This document shows positions 36,260 through 47,563 of a stretch of 64,000 nucleotides of DNA, in pieces. The stretch is taken from contig NZ_JAGRRD010000001.1 in NCBI RefSeq assembly GCF_018122735.1, forward strand, positions 1,792,823 to 1,856,822. The letters are read 5' to 3'. The stretch is from Azoarcus sp. L1K30. GTDB taxonomy: Bacteria > Pseudomonadota > Gammaproteobacteria > Burkholderiales > Rhodocyclaceae. The position numbers and the translations under genes are program-made. Every line of letters starts with the position of its first letter. The stretch's first letter is position 1. Below the pieces are notes generated by a model. The model did not search any database. It worked only from the letters and a program-made list of their open reading frames with translations, and had not been told where the DNA came from.

Positions 36260-38026
36260 TCAACCCGGACCCGAATCGCCCTCGCCGGCCTTCGCAGGCC
36301 CCGGACATTTGAGGCCGAGTTGGGTGATCGCGCCGCGCGCGTCTACATCGCGCACGGTGAGCACGAAACGGCCGAATCCGATCCGGTCGCCGATCACCAC
36401 GCGTCCACCAAGCCGGTGCAGCATCAAGTCGCCCAGCGTCGCCACCGCCTCGGCCGGTTCCAGCTCGAGACCGTAGATGCGCGCGAGTTCTCCGGCAGGC
36501 ACCGCGGGATCCACCACGAACTCACCGAAGAAGCCTGCATTGGCAGAGAGCTCACCGGCCTCGATCGCACCGAATATTCGGGCAAGCGGCTCGGCATGAC
36601 GGTCATCTGCGACAAACCACACCGCATCGCCGCAACGCAAGCGTGTGTCCCGCTCGACCGCCCGCAAGCGCCCCGCCTGCACCAGCGAGACGAAACGGAC
36701 CGCCCCGTCGCCATAGGCCGCCGCGACGTCGTCCGGGTGCATGCCTTCCGCGCGCGAACCGGGTGCCACCCGGTACTCGAGCAGATCGAGCGCAGCCTCG
36801 TCCCCGACCCACACCTCACGCCGGTCGACCGGCTCTTCACGGGCGGGAACCTCGACCTTGAGCCAGCGCGCCGCAATCGGCACGGTCGCCCCCTGCACCA
36901 GCAAGGACACCAGTACAACGGCAAAGGCAACATCGAACAGCAATCGCGACTCGGGCACGCCCATCGTGACTGGTACGATCGCCAACACGATCGGGACCGC
37001 ACCCCGCAGACCGACCCAGGACACGTAGGCCACCTCGCGCGGCAGGAAGCGAAAGGGCAGCAGCCCGCTCGCTACGGCCAGCGGACGCGCGACCAGCATC
37101 AGAAATACGGCCATGACCAGTGCATCGGCGCCATGCTCGAGCAGATGCGAAGGCGTCACCAGCAGTCCGAGCACCAGGAACATGCCTGCCTGCGCCAGCC
37201 ACGCCAGGCCATCCATGACCCGCAGGACGTGTTCGGTGGCATGGCAACGCCGGTTGCCCACCATCAGACCGGCAATATAGACCGCCAGGAATCCGCTGCC
37301 CTGGATGAGATTCGACGCGGCAAAGACCATCAAACCGCCGGAGACGATCAGCAGCGCATACAGTCCCTCTGCGAGTCTCAACCGCCCCAGCAATCGTGCC
37401 AGAACCCACCCCCCTGCAAACCCCAGCGCCGCGCCGATCAGCAGTTGCGACACCAACATCCACAGAAAGCGCCCCACGCCTGCCTGCTCTGGCATGAGCA
37501 GGGTCTCCACCAGCGCGGTGACAAGCAGAATGGCCATCGGATCATTGGCGCCCGACTCGATTTCGAGCGTCGACTTCACCCGTTCGTTGAGGCGCACCCC
37601 GCTGTTGCGCAGCAGTGCGAAGACGGCAGCGGCATCTGTCGAGCCCACGATGGCGGCCAACAGCATGCCCATGCGCCAATCCACGCCGAGCAGCCAGGTC
37701 GCGAATATGCCCAGCAGGAGTGCGGTACACACGACGCCCCAGGTCGCCAGTACCGTCGCTGGCCACAGCGCCACACGAAAACTTGAGATGCGGGTGCGCA
37801 GACCGCCATCGAGCAGGATCACTGCGAGGGCGAGATGACCAACCAGCGTCGCGGAGTTGAAATCGTCAAAGCGAATGCCTCCCGGGCCGTCCTCGCCCGC
37901 CAGCATGCCGATGATCAGGAACAGCAGCAGCAAGGGGAGCCCAAGCCGCGCAGAGAGGGTACTGGCCAGCACGCTGACGAACAGCAGGACGCCGGCCAGC
38001 AGAAAAAGTGCATTGAGTGCAGTCAT
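36260..38026 (-). CDS. nhaP2: K+/H+ antiporter, NhaP2/CvrA type
   Basis: A 588-residue protein. About 12-13 helices form a CPA1 antiporter domain (for example LPLLLLFLIIGMLAGEDGPG, VGSTDAAAVFALLRN, ESGANDPMAILL). A TrkA-C domain (RAEGMHPDDVAAAYGD, WFVADDRHAEPLARIFG) and a C-terminal CorC/HlyC-type domain follow. This domain order is that of NhaP2/CvrA, which protects against potassium load at low osmolarity. It follows the response-regulator gene by 72 bases with a hairpin in between; coupling is uncertain. Confidence 0.9.
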   Translation of the reverse strand: MTALNALFLLAGVLLFVSVLASTLSARLGLPLLLLFLIIGMLAGEDGPGGIRFDDFNSATLVGHLALAVILLDGGLRTRISSFRVALWPATVLATWGVVCTALLLGIFATWLLGVDWRMGMLLAAIVGSTDAAAVFALLRNSGVRLNERVKSTLEIESGANDPMAILLVTALVETLLMPEQAGVGRFLWMLVSQLLIGAALGFAGGWVLARLLGRLRLAEGLYALLIVSGGLMVFAASNLIQGSGFLAVYIAGLMVGNRRCHATEHVLRVMDGLAWLAQAGMFLVLGLLVTPSHLLEHGADALVMAVFLMLVARPLAVASGLLPFRFLPREVAYVSWVGLRGAVPIVLAIVPVTMGVPESRLLFDVAFAVVLVSLLVQGATVPIAARWLKVEVPAREEPVDRREVWVGDEAALDLLEYRVAPGSRAEGMHPDDVAAAYGDGAVRFVSLVQAGRLRAVERDTRLRCGDAVWFVADDRHAEPLARIFGAIEAGELSANAGFFGEFVVDPAVPAGELARIYGLELEPAEAVATLGDLMLHRLGGRVVIGDRIGFGRFVLTVRDVDARGAITQLGLKCPGPAKAGEGDSGPG

Positions 38027-38034
38027 GAAAACGG

Positions 38035-38074
38035 AGGTGACGGTGAATGCGCATCCCGTATGCGCCTGTCACCT
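38035..38074 (-). terminator. Intercistronic hairpin between regulator and nhaP2
   Basis: Outer arms AGGTGAC/GTCACCT (38035-38041 and 38068-38074) and inner arms GCGCAT/ATGCGC around a 5-base loop make a bulged stem. It is followed by only TTTT on the minus strand, so it may be a weak terminator or an attenuating stem in the nhaP2 leader. Confidence 0.45.
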
Positions 38075-38098
38075 TCGTCCGCTGCCGACCGCAACAGT

Positions 38099-38737
38099 TC
38101 AACGCACGGTACCTGCCGGCTCCACGGTAACCACGTGCTGCACGAGTTCGGCCAGGGAATGCGCCCCCATTTTTTCCATGACCCGGGCCCGGTGCACCTC
38201 GACGGTCTTGATGCTGATGCCGAGTACGTCCGCAATCTGCTTGTTCAGCTTGCCGACGATGATGAGATCGAGCACTTCGCGTTCGCGCTGAGTGAGGTGC
38301 TCAAGCCTGCGCGCGGTGTCGGCCTCGAGCCTGCGTTGCGAGCGGCTTGCGCGCTCCTGCGTCAGGCATTGTTCGACCAGCCGCAGCATGTCCTGATCAC
38401 CGAACGGCTTCTCGATGAAGTCCACCGCCCCCCTCTTGAGGGCCGAAACCGCCATCGGCACATCGCCATGCCCGGTGATGAAGATGACGGGCAAGGTGCA
38501 GCGCTGACGACCCAGCTCCTCGAACAATTCGAGCCCGCTCATTCCCGGCATGCGCACGTCCAGGACGAGACAGCCCGACATCGCTTCCTCGTAGACGGCC
38601 AGGAACGCCTCAGCCGATTCGAAGGCTGCCACCGCGTAACCACTGGACTCCAGCATCCAGACCAGGGAGTCACGCAATGCTTCGTCATCGTCGACGATGA
38701 AAATCTGTTGATCAGGCGCGGCGTGCGACTCGCTCAC
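38099..38737 (-). CDS. FixJ/NarL-family response regulator
   Basis: A 212-residue two-domain regulator. The receiver has the acidic cluster IFIVDDDEALRDS, the phospho-acceptor Asp about residue 60 (CLVLDVRMPGMSG), the Thr switch in FITGHGD and Lys in FIEKPF. The C-terminal LuxR-type HTH has LTQREREVLDLIIVGKLNKQ and VEVHRARVMEKM. A GTG at 38737 is preferred; it overlaps the kinase 3' end by 26 bases. Receiver and HTH resemble FixJ, StyR and TodT-like regulators. It is the partner of the kinase just upstream; target genes are unknown. Confidence 0.9.
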   Translation of the reverse strand: MSESHAAPDQQIFIVDDDEALRDSLVWMLESSGYAVAAFESAEAFLAVYEEAMSGCLVLDVRMPGMSGLELFEELGRQRCTLPVIFITGHGDVPMAVSALKRGAVDFIEKPFGDQDMLRLVEQCLTQERASRSQRRLEADTARRLEHLTQREREVLDLIIVGKLNKQIADVLGISIKTVEVHRARVMEKMGAHSLAELVQHVVTVEPAGTVR

Positions 38738-41423
38738 TGGCGGCCTCCGTGGGCAGGGTAAAGGAGAATATGGTACCTCCTTCCGGGTTGGCATCGACAA
38801 TCAGGCGGCCATCGTGAAATTCGATGATGGAACGGCAGATGTTGAGCCCCATCCCCATGCCCTCGGTCTTGGTGGTGTAGAAGGGCGTGAACAGCCTGGC
38901 ACGATCGTCCTCGCTGATGCCGTGGCCACGATCGATCACGGCGACCTCCACCGCATGGGGGCCAAAATCGCGCGCCCGCACAAGCAGTGTGCGCTCTTCG
39001 GGCAGCACATCCTTCATCGCATCGAGTCCGTTTCGCACGAGGTTGAGCACCACTTGTTCGATCATGATGCGATCGGCAAAGACCGGCGACAGGCCCGGGG
39101 CGACGTCCACGATCAGGCGGATGCCAAGGCGGCGGGAATCGATCTCGGCAAAACCGATGGCGTCGTCGAGCACATCGGCGATCTGCACTGCGCTGCGCCG
39201 CGGTTCGCTCTTCTTCACGAACTCGCGGATTCGACGGATGATCTTGCCCGCGCGCTCGGCCTGGAAGCTGGCCTTCTGCATCGCCGCCAGCAGGTCTTCG
39301 GGCTTGCTGTTGCCCGCCTGCATGCGAGTGACACATCCGGCGCAATAGTTGGCAATGGCGGCAAGCGGCTGGTTGAGCTCGTGCGCCAGGGTCGAGGCCA
39401 TCTCGCCCATCGTGATCAGTCGCGCGGTGCGCTCGAGACGCTCCTCCTGCTGGCGGGAAATCTCCGCCGTCTGCTTGCGATCGGTGATGTCGGTGGCGAT
39501 ACCCATGCGTACAACCCGCCCATCGACCCAGCGTGTGGCCTGTTCACGCACGTGATACCAGCGCCCTGAAAGCGGATGCTGCAATTCGCCGTCGAACAGT
39601 TCGCGTGGCAGGTCGCCAACGGTGAGGGAGCGTGGATCGACCCGATAATCGCCGCGCTCGGGTTGCGGCACAGCCACGCCGCGAACGGTACGCCCGACCG
39701 CATCGAAACCGTGTATGGCCTTGAATGCACGGTTGGCGAACAGGATTTCGTCGGTGCGGGCGTCGGACACGAACACCGCAGCATCGAGACCATCGATAAC
39801 CGCCTCGAAACGCTCGTGCGCCGCTTCGAGCGCGGCACGCACGCGCTTGGGTTCGGTGATGTCGGTGACCGACGCCATCCAGCCGGTCTGGCGTCCGGCG
39901 AGATCGATCAACGGCGACAGATAGAAGCGCGCATCGAGGCGCTCACCATTCTTGCGCCGGATACGCATCTCGAAGCCGCTCGAGGGCGCACGTCCGGCCA
40001 GCGTCAGCTCGAGGTTTCGCGCGCACACCGGAATTTCCTCCGATGGCCAGTAGGGAAACGGGGCCTCGGCACCAATGAGCTCGCCTTCATCGAAGCCGAC
40101 CATGCGGCAGAAAGCGGAGTTGACATAGATGATGCGGCCGCTCAGGTCGATGGCACGCAGACCGGTCATCACCGAATCCTCCATCGCCTTGCGGAAGGCG
40201 GACTCCGCGCGCAGCGCCTCTTCGGCAGCCTTGCGTCCGGTAATGTCGTGCGCGACCGCATAGACCAGTTTTTCGGTACGGACCGGATTGATGCTCCACA
40301 CCAGCCACTTGTAACTGCCATCGGCGCAAAGGCAGCGGTTCTCGTACTTCACCGGGTGCCCGGCGGCGAGCAGGCGCAGTTGCTCGAGCGTCGCCGCGAC
40401 ATCTTCACGATGCACGATATCGAGCATGGGCGTACCCGGCAGCGCTGCCGGCGAATAGCCGAGAATGCGTTCGAACGCCGGATTGCAGCGCCTGAAAGTG
40501 CCGTCGATACCGACCACGCACAGCATGTCGAGCGACAGGTTGAACAGGCGGTCACGCTCCTTTTCGACCTGCACCCGGCGCTGGACGTGGGTGCGCAGCA
40601 TCCACAGGCTCCAGAACACCAGCACCGACAGCCCGATGATCAGAATGGTCGGCAAGGCCTGCGGAAGCTGCTCGCTGGTGCGGAAAGCCGTCGCGCGCAG
40701 CAGCAAGCCGTTTCCGGGGGGATCGAGCGGAATCTCGAAGCCGATGCTCTCATCGAGATCCTTGAGCATCGAATTCACCGCCAGCGTCTCGCCGTTCGCG
40801 TTCAGCAAGGCAAGGCGGTATTTCTCCGCAAACCATCCGGGCACCAGATGACGGACGATGCGCTCGATGGAGTAGACGCCGACGATCGCCCCACGAAACT
40901 CGCGCCCATGCCGGATCGGCACGTAAACCTCGAGCACCGTTACCCCGCGCGGTGACAGATAGGCCTCCCCGTAACTCACCCGGCCGTCATCGCGCGCGCG
41001 CTGGAACACCCCGGTCTGCTGCACCGACAAACTCTCTCCGGTGAGCCAATCGGTCGTATCGAAAGGCGCCGACCACCGCACATTGCCGTCATCTCCAACC
41101 CAGGCGATGTTCACGAGCTCGCCATTGTTGGCAATGTGTTGATTCGCGCGTAGCTGGAAAGCATCCGAATCGAGCGCGTTAGCAGCAAGGTCACGCGCGA
41201 GCTGTCCCAGAAACTCTTCGGTACCCTGCATGTGCAGGCGCATGGTCTGTTCCGCCCACTGCACGTCACGCGCCACGGCATTGCGCTGGCTTTCGAGCTC
41301 ACGCGTCTGCAACAGCCCCACCAGCGCGAGCATCGACAGCGCGAATACGACCACGGCCACATAGGGGGCGGTCCAATACCAGCGGTTTGGTGCGGCCTGC
41401 GCAGGGTCGTCAATCTCGGTCAT
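38712..41423 (-). CDS. Membrane sensor histidine kinase with three PAS domains
   Basis: A 903-residue kinase from the ATG at 41423 (frame open to 41501). One helix lies at ~17-38, then a periplasmic sensory region ~40-255, then a second helix at ~257-276. Three PAS domains follow at ~290-395, 408-525 and 535-648 (VAHDITGRKAAEE, ASVTDITEPKRV, IATDITDRKQT). The kinase core has phospho-acceptor His ~681 (STLAHELNQPLAAI), the N-box VLNLVRNGLDAM and G-boxes DRGHGISEDD and GMGMGLNICRSI. This core type pairs with FixJ regulators, as seen here. The periplasmic part is CHASE-like in position but I cannot name its ligand. The gene starts back to back with a solute-binding protein gene. Confidence 0.92.
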   Translation of the reverse strand: MTEIDDPAQAAPNRWYWTAPYVAVVVFALSMLALVGLLQTRELESQRNAVARDVQWAEQTMRLHMQGTEEFLGQLARDLAANALDSDAFQLRANQHIANNGELVNIAWVGDDGNVRWSAPFDTTDWLTGESLSVQQTGVFQRARDDGRVSYGEAYLSPRGVTVLEVYVPIRHGREFRGAIVGVYSIERIVRHLVPGWFAEKYRLALLNANGETLAVNSMLKDLDESIGFEIPLDPPGNGLLLRATAFRTSEQLPQALPTILIIGLSVLVFWSLWMLRTHVQRRVQVEKERDRLFNLSLDMLCVVGIDGTFRRCNPAFERILGYSPAALPGTPMLDIVHREDVAATLEQLRLLAAGHPVKYENRCLCADGSYKWLVWSINPVRTEKLVYAVAHDITGRKAAEEALRAESAFRKAMEDSVMTGLRAIDLSGRIIYVNSAFCRMVGFDEGELIGAEAPFPYWPSEEIPVCARNLELTLAGRAPSSGFEMRIRRKNGERLDARFYLSPLIDLAGRQTGWMASVTDITEPKRVRAALEAAHERFEAVIDGLDAAVFVSDARTDEILFANRAFKAIHGFDAVGRTVRGVAVPQPERGDYRVDPRSLTVGDLPRELFDGELQHPLSGRWYHVREQATRWVDGRVVRMGIATDITDRKQTAEISRQQEERLERTARLITMGEMASTLAHELNQPLAAIANYCAGCVTRMQAGNSKPEDLLAAMQKASFQAERAGKIIRRIREFVKKSEPRRSAVQIADVLDDAIGFAEIDSRRLGIRLIVDVAPGLSPVFADRIMIEQVVLNLVRNGLDAMKDVLPEERTLLVRARDFGPHAVEVAVIDRGHGISEDDRARLFTPFYTTKTEGMGMGLNICRSIIEFHDGRLIVDANPEGGTIFSFTLPTEAASERVARRA

Positions 41424-41607
41424 GTCATATCTGCAAAAGAAGCTACGTGGTTTCTGCAACGTTGAGCACAATATTCCTGTGTGGCTGACAGGCAGTTGCA
41501 TTGTTGTTTGGCCCCGGAAGGACCGACATCGGGAAATACCCCTAGCGCGGGAGCGCTTCGGGTTTTCGCCAATTTTTTGTCAATGCGCTTCATCACACAA
41601 TGCGCCA

Positions 41608-42825
41608 ATGTCCCTATGCATGATCTTTCGGATCGTGGCCGCCATGGCCCTCGCCTCGCTGAGCATCGGAACTGGTTTCGCACAGGCGGGCGCCGAAGCC
41701 ATGCAGCCAGTCAGATTCGGCGTAACGGGACCGTTTACCGGCGGATCGAGCCCGATGGGCATCTCGATGCGGGAGGGTATCCGCATTGCCGTCGCCGAAA
41801 TCAATCGCAAGGGTGGCGTTCTCGGGCGCCCGGTCGAACTCGTCGAACGTGACGACGAAGCCCGCAATGAGCGCGGTGCACACGTCATTCAGGAGCTTAT
41901 CCAGAAGGAAGGCGTTGTCGCCGGCCTCGGCATCGTCAATACCGGCGTTGCCCTCGCGAGCCAGCGCCACTACCAGTTGGCGCGGATTCCGATCATCACG
42001 TCGGTCGCCACCGGTTCGCTGGTCACGAAGCAGTTTCTGCCGCCCGAGTACGCGGAGAATTACGTGTTCCGCGTCTCGGCAAACGACACCCTGCAGGCCG
42101 CCATGATCGTCGAGGAAGCGGTCGACCGGCGTGGCCTCAAACGTGTGGCGATCTTCCACGATGCGACCAATTACGGCGTCCTCGGACGCGAAGATCTCGA
42201 ATCCGCGCTCGATCGGCGCGGCATGCGAGCCGTGCTCGTCGAGCGCTTCCAGTTGCGTCAGTCCGACATGACCCAGGCGTTGTTGCGGGCTCAGGAGGCA
42301 GGCGTCGACGCCATCCTCACCTATGGAATCGGACCCGAGCTGGCACAGATTGCCAACGGCATGGCACGGCTGAACTGGAAGGTTCCCTTGATCGGCAGCT
42401 GGACGCTAGCGATGTCGAACTTCATCGACAATGCAGGCCCCAACGCGGAAGGTGCCCGCATGCCTCAAACCTTCATCCAGGAAGCGAGCTCCCCGCGCAG
42501 GAAAGCCTTCCTCGATGCGTGGAAGGAATTGACCGGCACAGAGAGAATTCCTGTTCCACCAGCCGCGGCGCAAGGTTATGATTCAGCCCTTCTGTTGGCG
42601 GCGGCCATAAACCAGGCTGGCTCTACCGACGGTGACCGCATCCGGGATGCGCTGGAAAATCTCCGGTCACGTGTCGAGGGCCTGATCATGGATTACGACA
42701 AACCGTTCTCCAGAAGCAATCACGAGACCATTTCCTCGCCCGGTCAGATCTTCATGGGCGAAGTGCGCAAGGGCCGCGTCGTCTTCGCCTACGACGAAGA
42801 CCGTCGGCGAGTCGGGCGCAAATGA
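41608..42825 (+). CDS. Orphan branched-chain amino-acid-type ABC substrate-binding protein
   Basis: A 405-residue periplasmic binding protein of the LivJ/HmgB type (Peripla_BP_6). A signal peptide runs to about residue 30 (MIFRIVAAMALASLSIGTGFAQA). The mature part begins with PVRFGVTGPFTGGSSPMGIS, and MREGIRIAVAEINRKGGVLG is typical of the family. The start is ambiguous (ATG 41608 or 41620); neither has a clear ribosome site. No permease or ATPase gene is next to it. It is divergent from the PAS kinase with about 184 bases between starts, so a role as a ligand-binding partner of the sensor is possible, though transport with a remote ABC complex is equally possible. Confidence 0.88.
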   Translation: MSLCMIFRIVAAMALASLSIGTGFAQAGAEAMQPVRFGVTGPFTGGSSPMGISMREGIRIAVAEINRKGGVLGRPVELVERDDEARNERGAHVIQELIQKEGVVAGLGIVNTGVALASQRHYQLARIPIITSVATGSLVTKQFLPPEYAENYVFRVSANDTLQAAMIVEEAVDRRGLKRVAIFHDATNYGVLGREDLESALDRRGMRAVLVERFQLRQSDMTQALLRAQEAGVDAILTYGIGPELAQIANGMARLNWKVPLIGSWTLAMSNFIDNAGPNAEGARMPQTFIQEASSPRRKAFLDAWKELTGTERIPVPPAAAQGYDSALLLAAAINQAGSTDGDRIRDALENLRSRVEGLIMDYDKPFSRSNHETISSPGQIFMGEVRKGRVVFAYDEDRRRVGRK

Positions 42826-42848
42826 TGCAGATCTCACACGCTTTCCCG

Positions 42849-42897
42849 ATCGGCCGGGGGTCTCTCCCTCCCTCCCTCATCCCCGGCCGATTTTTTT
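42849..42897 (+). terminator. Rho-independent terminator after the binding-protein gene
   Basis: ATCGGCCGGGG / CCCCGGCCGAT form an 11-bp stem around a 21-base pyrimidine-rich loop, followed by seven T. It lies 24 bases past the stop codon. Confidence 0.85.
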
Positions 42898-42911
42898 CCA
42901 TCAGTGCAGAC

Positions 42912-42947
42912 CATCAGGGCTCGCGCAGCAATGCGCGGGCCCTGATG
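42912..42947. other. Second hairpin in the 42826-43199 gene-free stretch
   Basis: CATCAGGGC-T-CGCGC / GCGCG-G-GCCCTGATG pair with one internal mismatch around AGCAAT. No T run follows on either side. It could reinforce the preceding terminator or be a small structured element. Apart from this, the terminator and the aceE promoter, I see nothing else in this 374-base stretch. Confidence 0.6.
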
Positions 42948-43067
42948 CCTTATTGCATCCGGCGCCGACGCTTGTCGATCATCAGCCACCGGAGCAATCC
43001 TTCCCGGAGGGCCGCGGCCATGACCTGAAGCACATGGTGATGCGCCATCTTCTTGACACTTTTTCTA

Positions 43068-43096
43068 TTGCACAATGCGAAACATCGTTTTATAGT
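43068..43096 (+). promoter_or_regulatory. Sigma-70-like promoter of the aceE operon
   Basis: TTGCAC, 17 bases, TATAGT is a good match to -35/-10. It predicts a start near 43103 and a leader of about 97 bases before the aceE ATG. The ATTGCACAAT palindrome overlapping the -35 box could be an operator. Confidence 0.5.
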
Positions 43097-43199
43097 TCGA
43101 AACGCTGCTCGATCGGGCCCATCTCTGTTCGCGCGCAAAACGACCGCACCCGCCCCAACAGGGTGGATTTGCCAACCAGAAGTCATGAGGAGACAAGCC

Positions 43200-45881
<2,682 letters not shown>

Positions 45882-45901
45882 GCGCCGAAGGAGACAAGAA
45901 G

Positions 45902-47551
45902 ATGAGCCAACTGATTGAAGTCAAGGTTCCGGATATCGGCGATTTCTCCGATGTGCCGGTGATCGAACTGTTCGTCAAGGTCGGCGACACCATCAAGGTC
46001 GACGACTCGATCGCGACGCTTGAATCCGACAAGGCAACGATGGACGTACCGTCGTCGGCGGCCGGCGTCGTCAAGGAAGTATTGATCAATATCGGCGACA
46101 AGGTGTCGCAAGGCACACTGATGATCAAACTTGAAGCAAGCGACGGTGCCGCGGCCCCCGCTCCCGCTGCTGCCCCTGCGCCCGCGGCGGCGCCGTCACC
46201 AGCCCCTGCAGCCGCGACGGCGCCCGTCGCCACGGCCTCGGGTGGCATTGTCGAAGTGAAAGTGCCCGATATCGGTGACTTCGACGCGGTGCCGATCATC
46301 GAGCTCTATGTGAAGGCTGGCGATACGATCAAGATCGATGACGCCATTGCCACCCTGGAGTCGGACAAGGCCACGATGGACGTGCCGTCGTCCGCCACAG
46401 GCGTGATCACCGACGTTCTGGTCCAGCTCGGCGACAAGGTGTCGGAAGGCACCGTCCTCATCAAGGTGCAGGCCGCCGGTGCCGCAACAAGTGCCTCGGC
46501 ACCCGCAGCCAGCGCCGCAGCACCCGCTGCCGCACCGGCCGCACCGGCGCCCGCACCGACCGCCACCGTCGCTGCGCCCGTCGCCGCCGCAGCAGCGGCA
46601 CCGAGCGCAGTCAAACTCGGCGGCAAAGTGCATGCCAGCCCCTCGGTACGCGCCTACGCACGCGAACTCGGTGTCGACCTGTCCACGGTGAAGGCGTCAG
46701 GCCCGAAGAACCGCATCCTGAAAGAAGACGTCACCGCGTTCATCAAGGGCGCAATGAGCACAGGCGTGGTTCCGGGCAAGACGCCGGCCGCTGCCGCTGT
46801 GGGCAGCCTGGGCGGTGGCCTGGATCTGTTGCCGTGGCCGAAGATCGATTTCGCCAAATTCGGCGAAGTCGAAGTGAAGCCCCTGTCGCGCATCAAGAAG
46901 ATCTCGGGCCAGAACCTGGCCCGCAACTGGGCAATGATCCCAGCGGTGACCTACCACGAAGACGCCGATATCACCGATCTCGAAGCCTTCCGCGTTCAGA
47001 TGAACAAGGAGTACGAGAAATCCGGCAAGAAGCTCACCATGCTCGCCTTCATCATCAAGGCCTCGGTGCGTGCGCTGCAGGAGTTTCCCGAATTCAACAC
47101 CAGCCTCGATGGCGACAACCTGGTATACAAGAAGTACTTCAACATCGCCTTCGCCGCCGACACGCCTAACGGCCTGGTCGTGCCGGTCGTCAAGGACGCC
47201 GACAAGAAGAGCGTGTTCGAGATTGCCGCGGAAACCGGCACACTGGCCAAGAAGGCGCGTGATGGCAAGCTCGGCCCGGCAGACATGTCTGGCGCGTGCT
47301 TCACCATCTCGTCGCTGGGCGGTATTGGCGGCACCTATTTCGCACCCATCGTGAATGCGCCCGAAGTCGCCATCCTCGGCGTCAACAAGTCCGCCATGAA
47401 GCCGGTCTGGGATGGCAAGCAGTTCGTCCCGCGCCTGACCTTGCCGATGTCACTGACGGCCGATCACCGCGTGATCGACGGCGCATTGGCGACCCGGTTC
47501 AATGTCTATCTCGCTCAACTGCTGGCCGACTTCCGTCGGGTCATGCTGTAA
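45902..47551 (+). CDS. aceF: Pyruvate dehydrogenase E2, dihydrolipoamide acetyltransferase
   Basis: A 549-residue E2 with two N-terminal lipoyl domains (residues ~1-78 and ~117-195). Each has its lipoylated Lys in ESDKATMDVPSS (the first about residue 44). Ala/Pro-rich linkers separate them. A peripheral-subunit-binding domain follows (HASPSVRAYARELGVDLSTV, SGPKNRILKEDV), then the catalytic domain with DHRVIDGA near the C terminus. Two lipoyl domains are fewer than the three of E. coli; this arrangement is known from betaproteobacteria. A GAAGGAGACAAG ribosome site is strong. Confidence 0.97.
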   Translation: MSQLIEVKVPDIGDFSDVPVIELFVKVGDTIKVDDSIATLESDKATMDVPSSAAGVVKEVLINIGDKVSQGTLMIKLEASDGAAAPAPAAAPAPAAAPSPAPAAATAPVATASGGIVEVKVPDIGDFDAVPIIELYVKAGDTIKIDDAIATLESDKATMDVPSSATGVITDVLVQLGDKVSEGTVLIKVQAAGAATSASAPAASAAAPAAAPAAPAPAPTATVAAPVAAAAAAPSAVKLGGKVHASPSVRAYARELGVDLSTVKASGPKNRILKEDVTAFIKGAMSTGVVPGKTPAAAAVGSLGGGLDLLPWPKIDFAKFGEVEVKPLSRIKKISGQNLARNWAMIPAVTYHEDADITDLEAFRVQMNKEYEKSGKKLTMLAFIIKASVRALQEFPEFNTSLDGDNLVYKKYFNIAFAADTPNGLVVPVVKDADKKSVFEIAAETGTLAKKARDGKLGPADMSGACFTISSLGGIGGTYFAPIVNAPEVAILGVNKSAMKPVWDGKQFVPRLTLPMSLTADHRVIDGALATRFNVYLAQLLADFRRVML

Positions 47552-47563
47552 GGAGGCCACACC

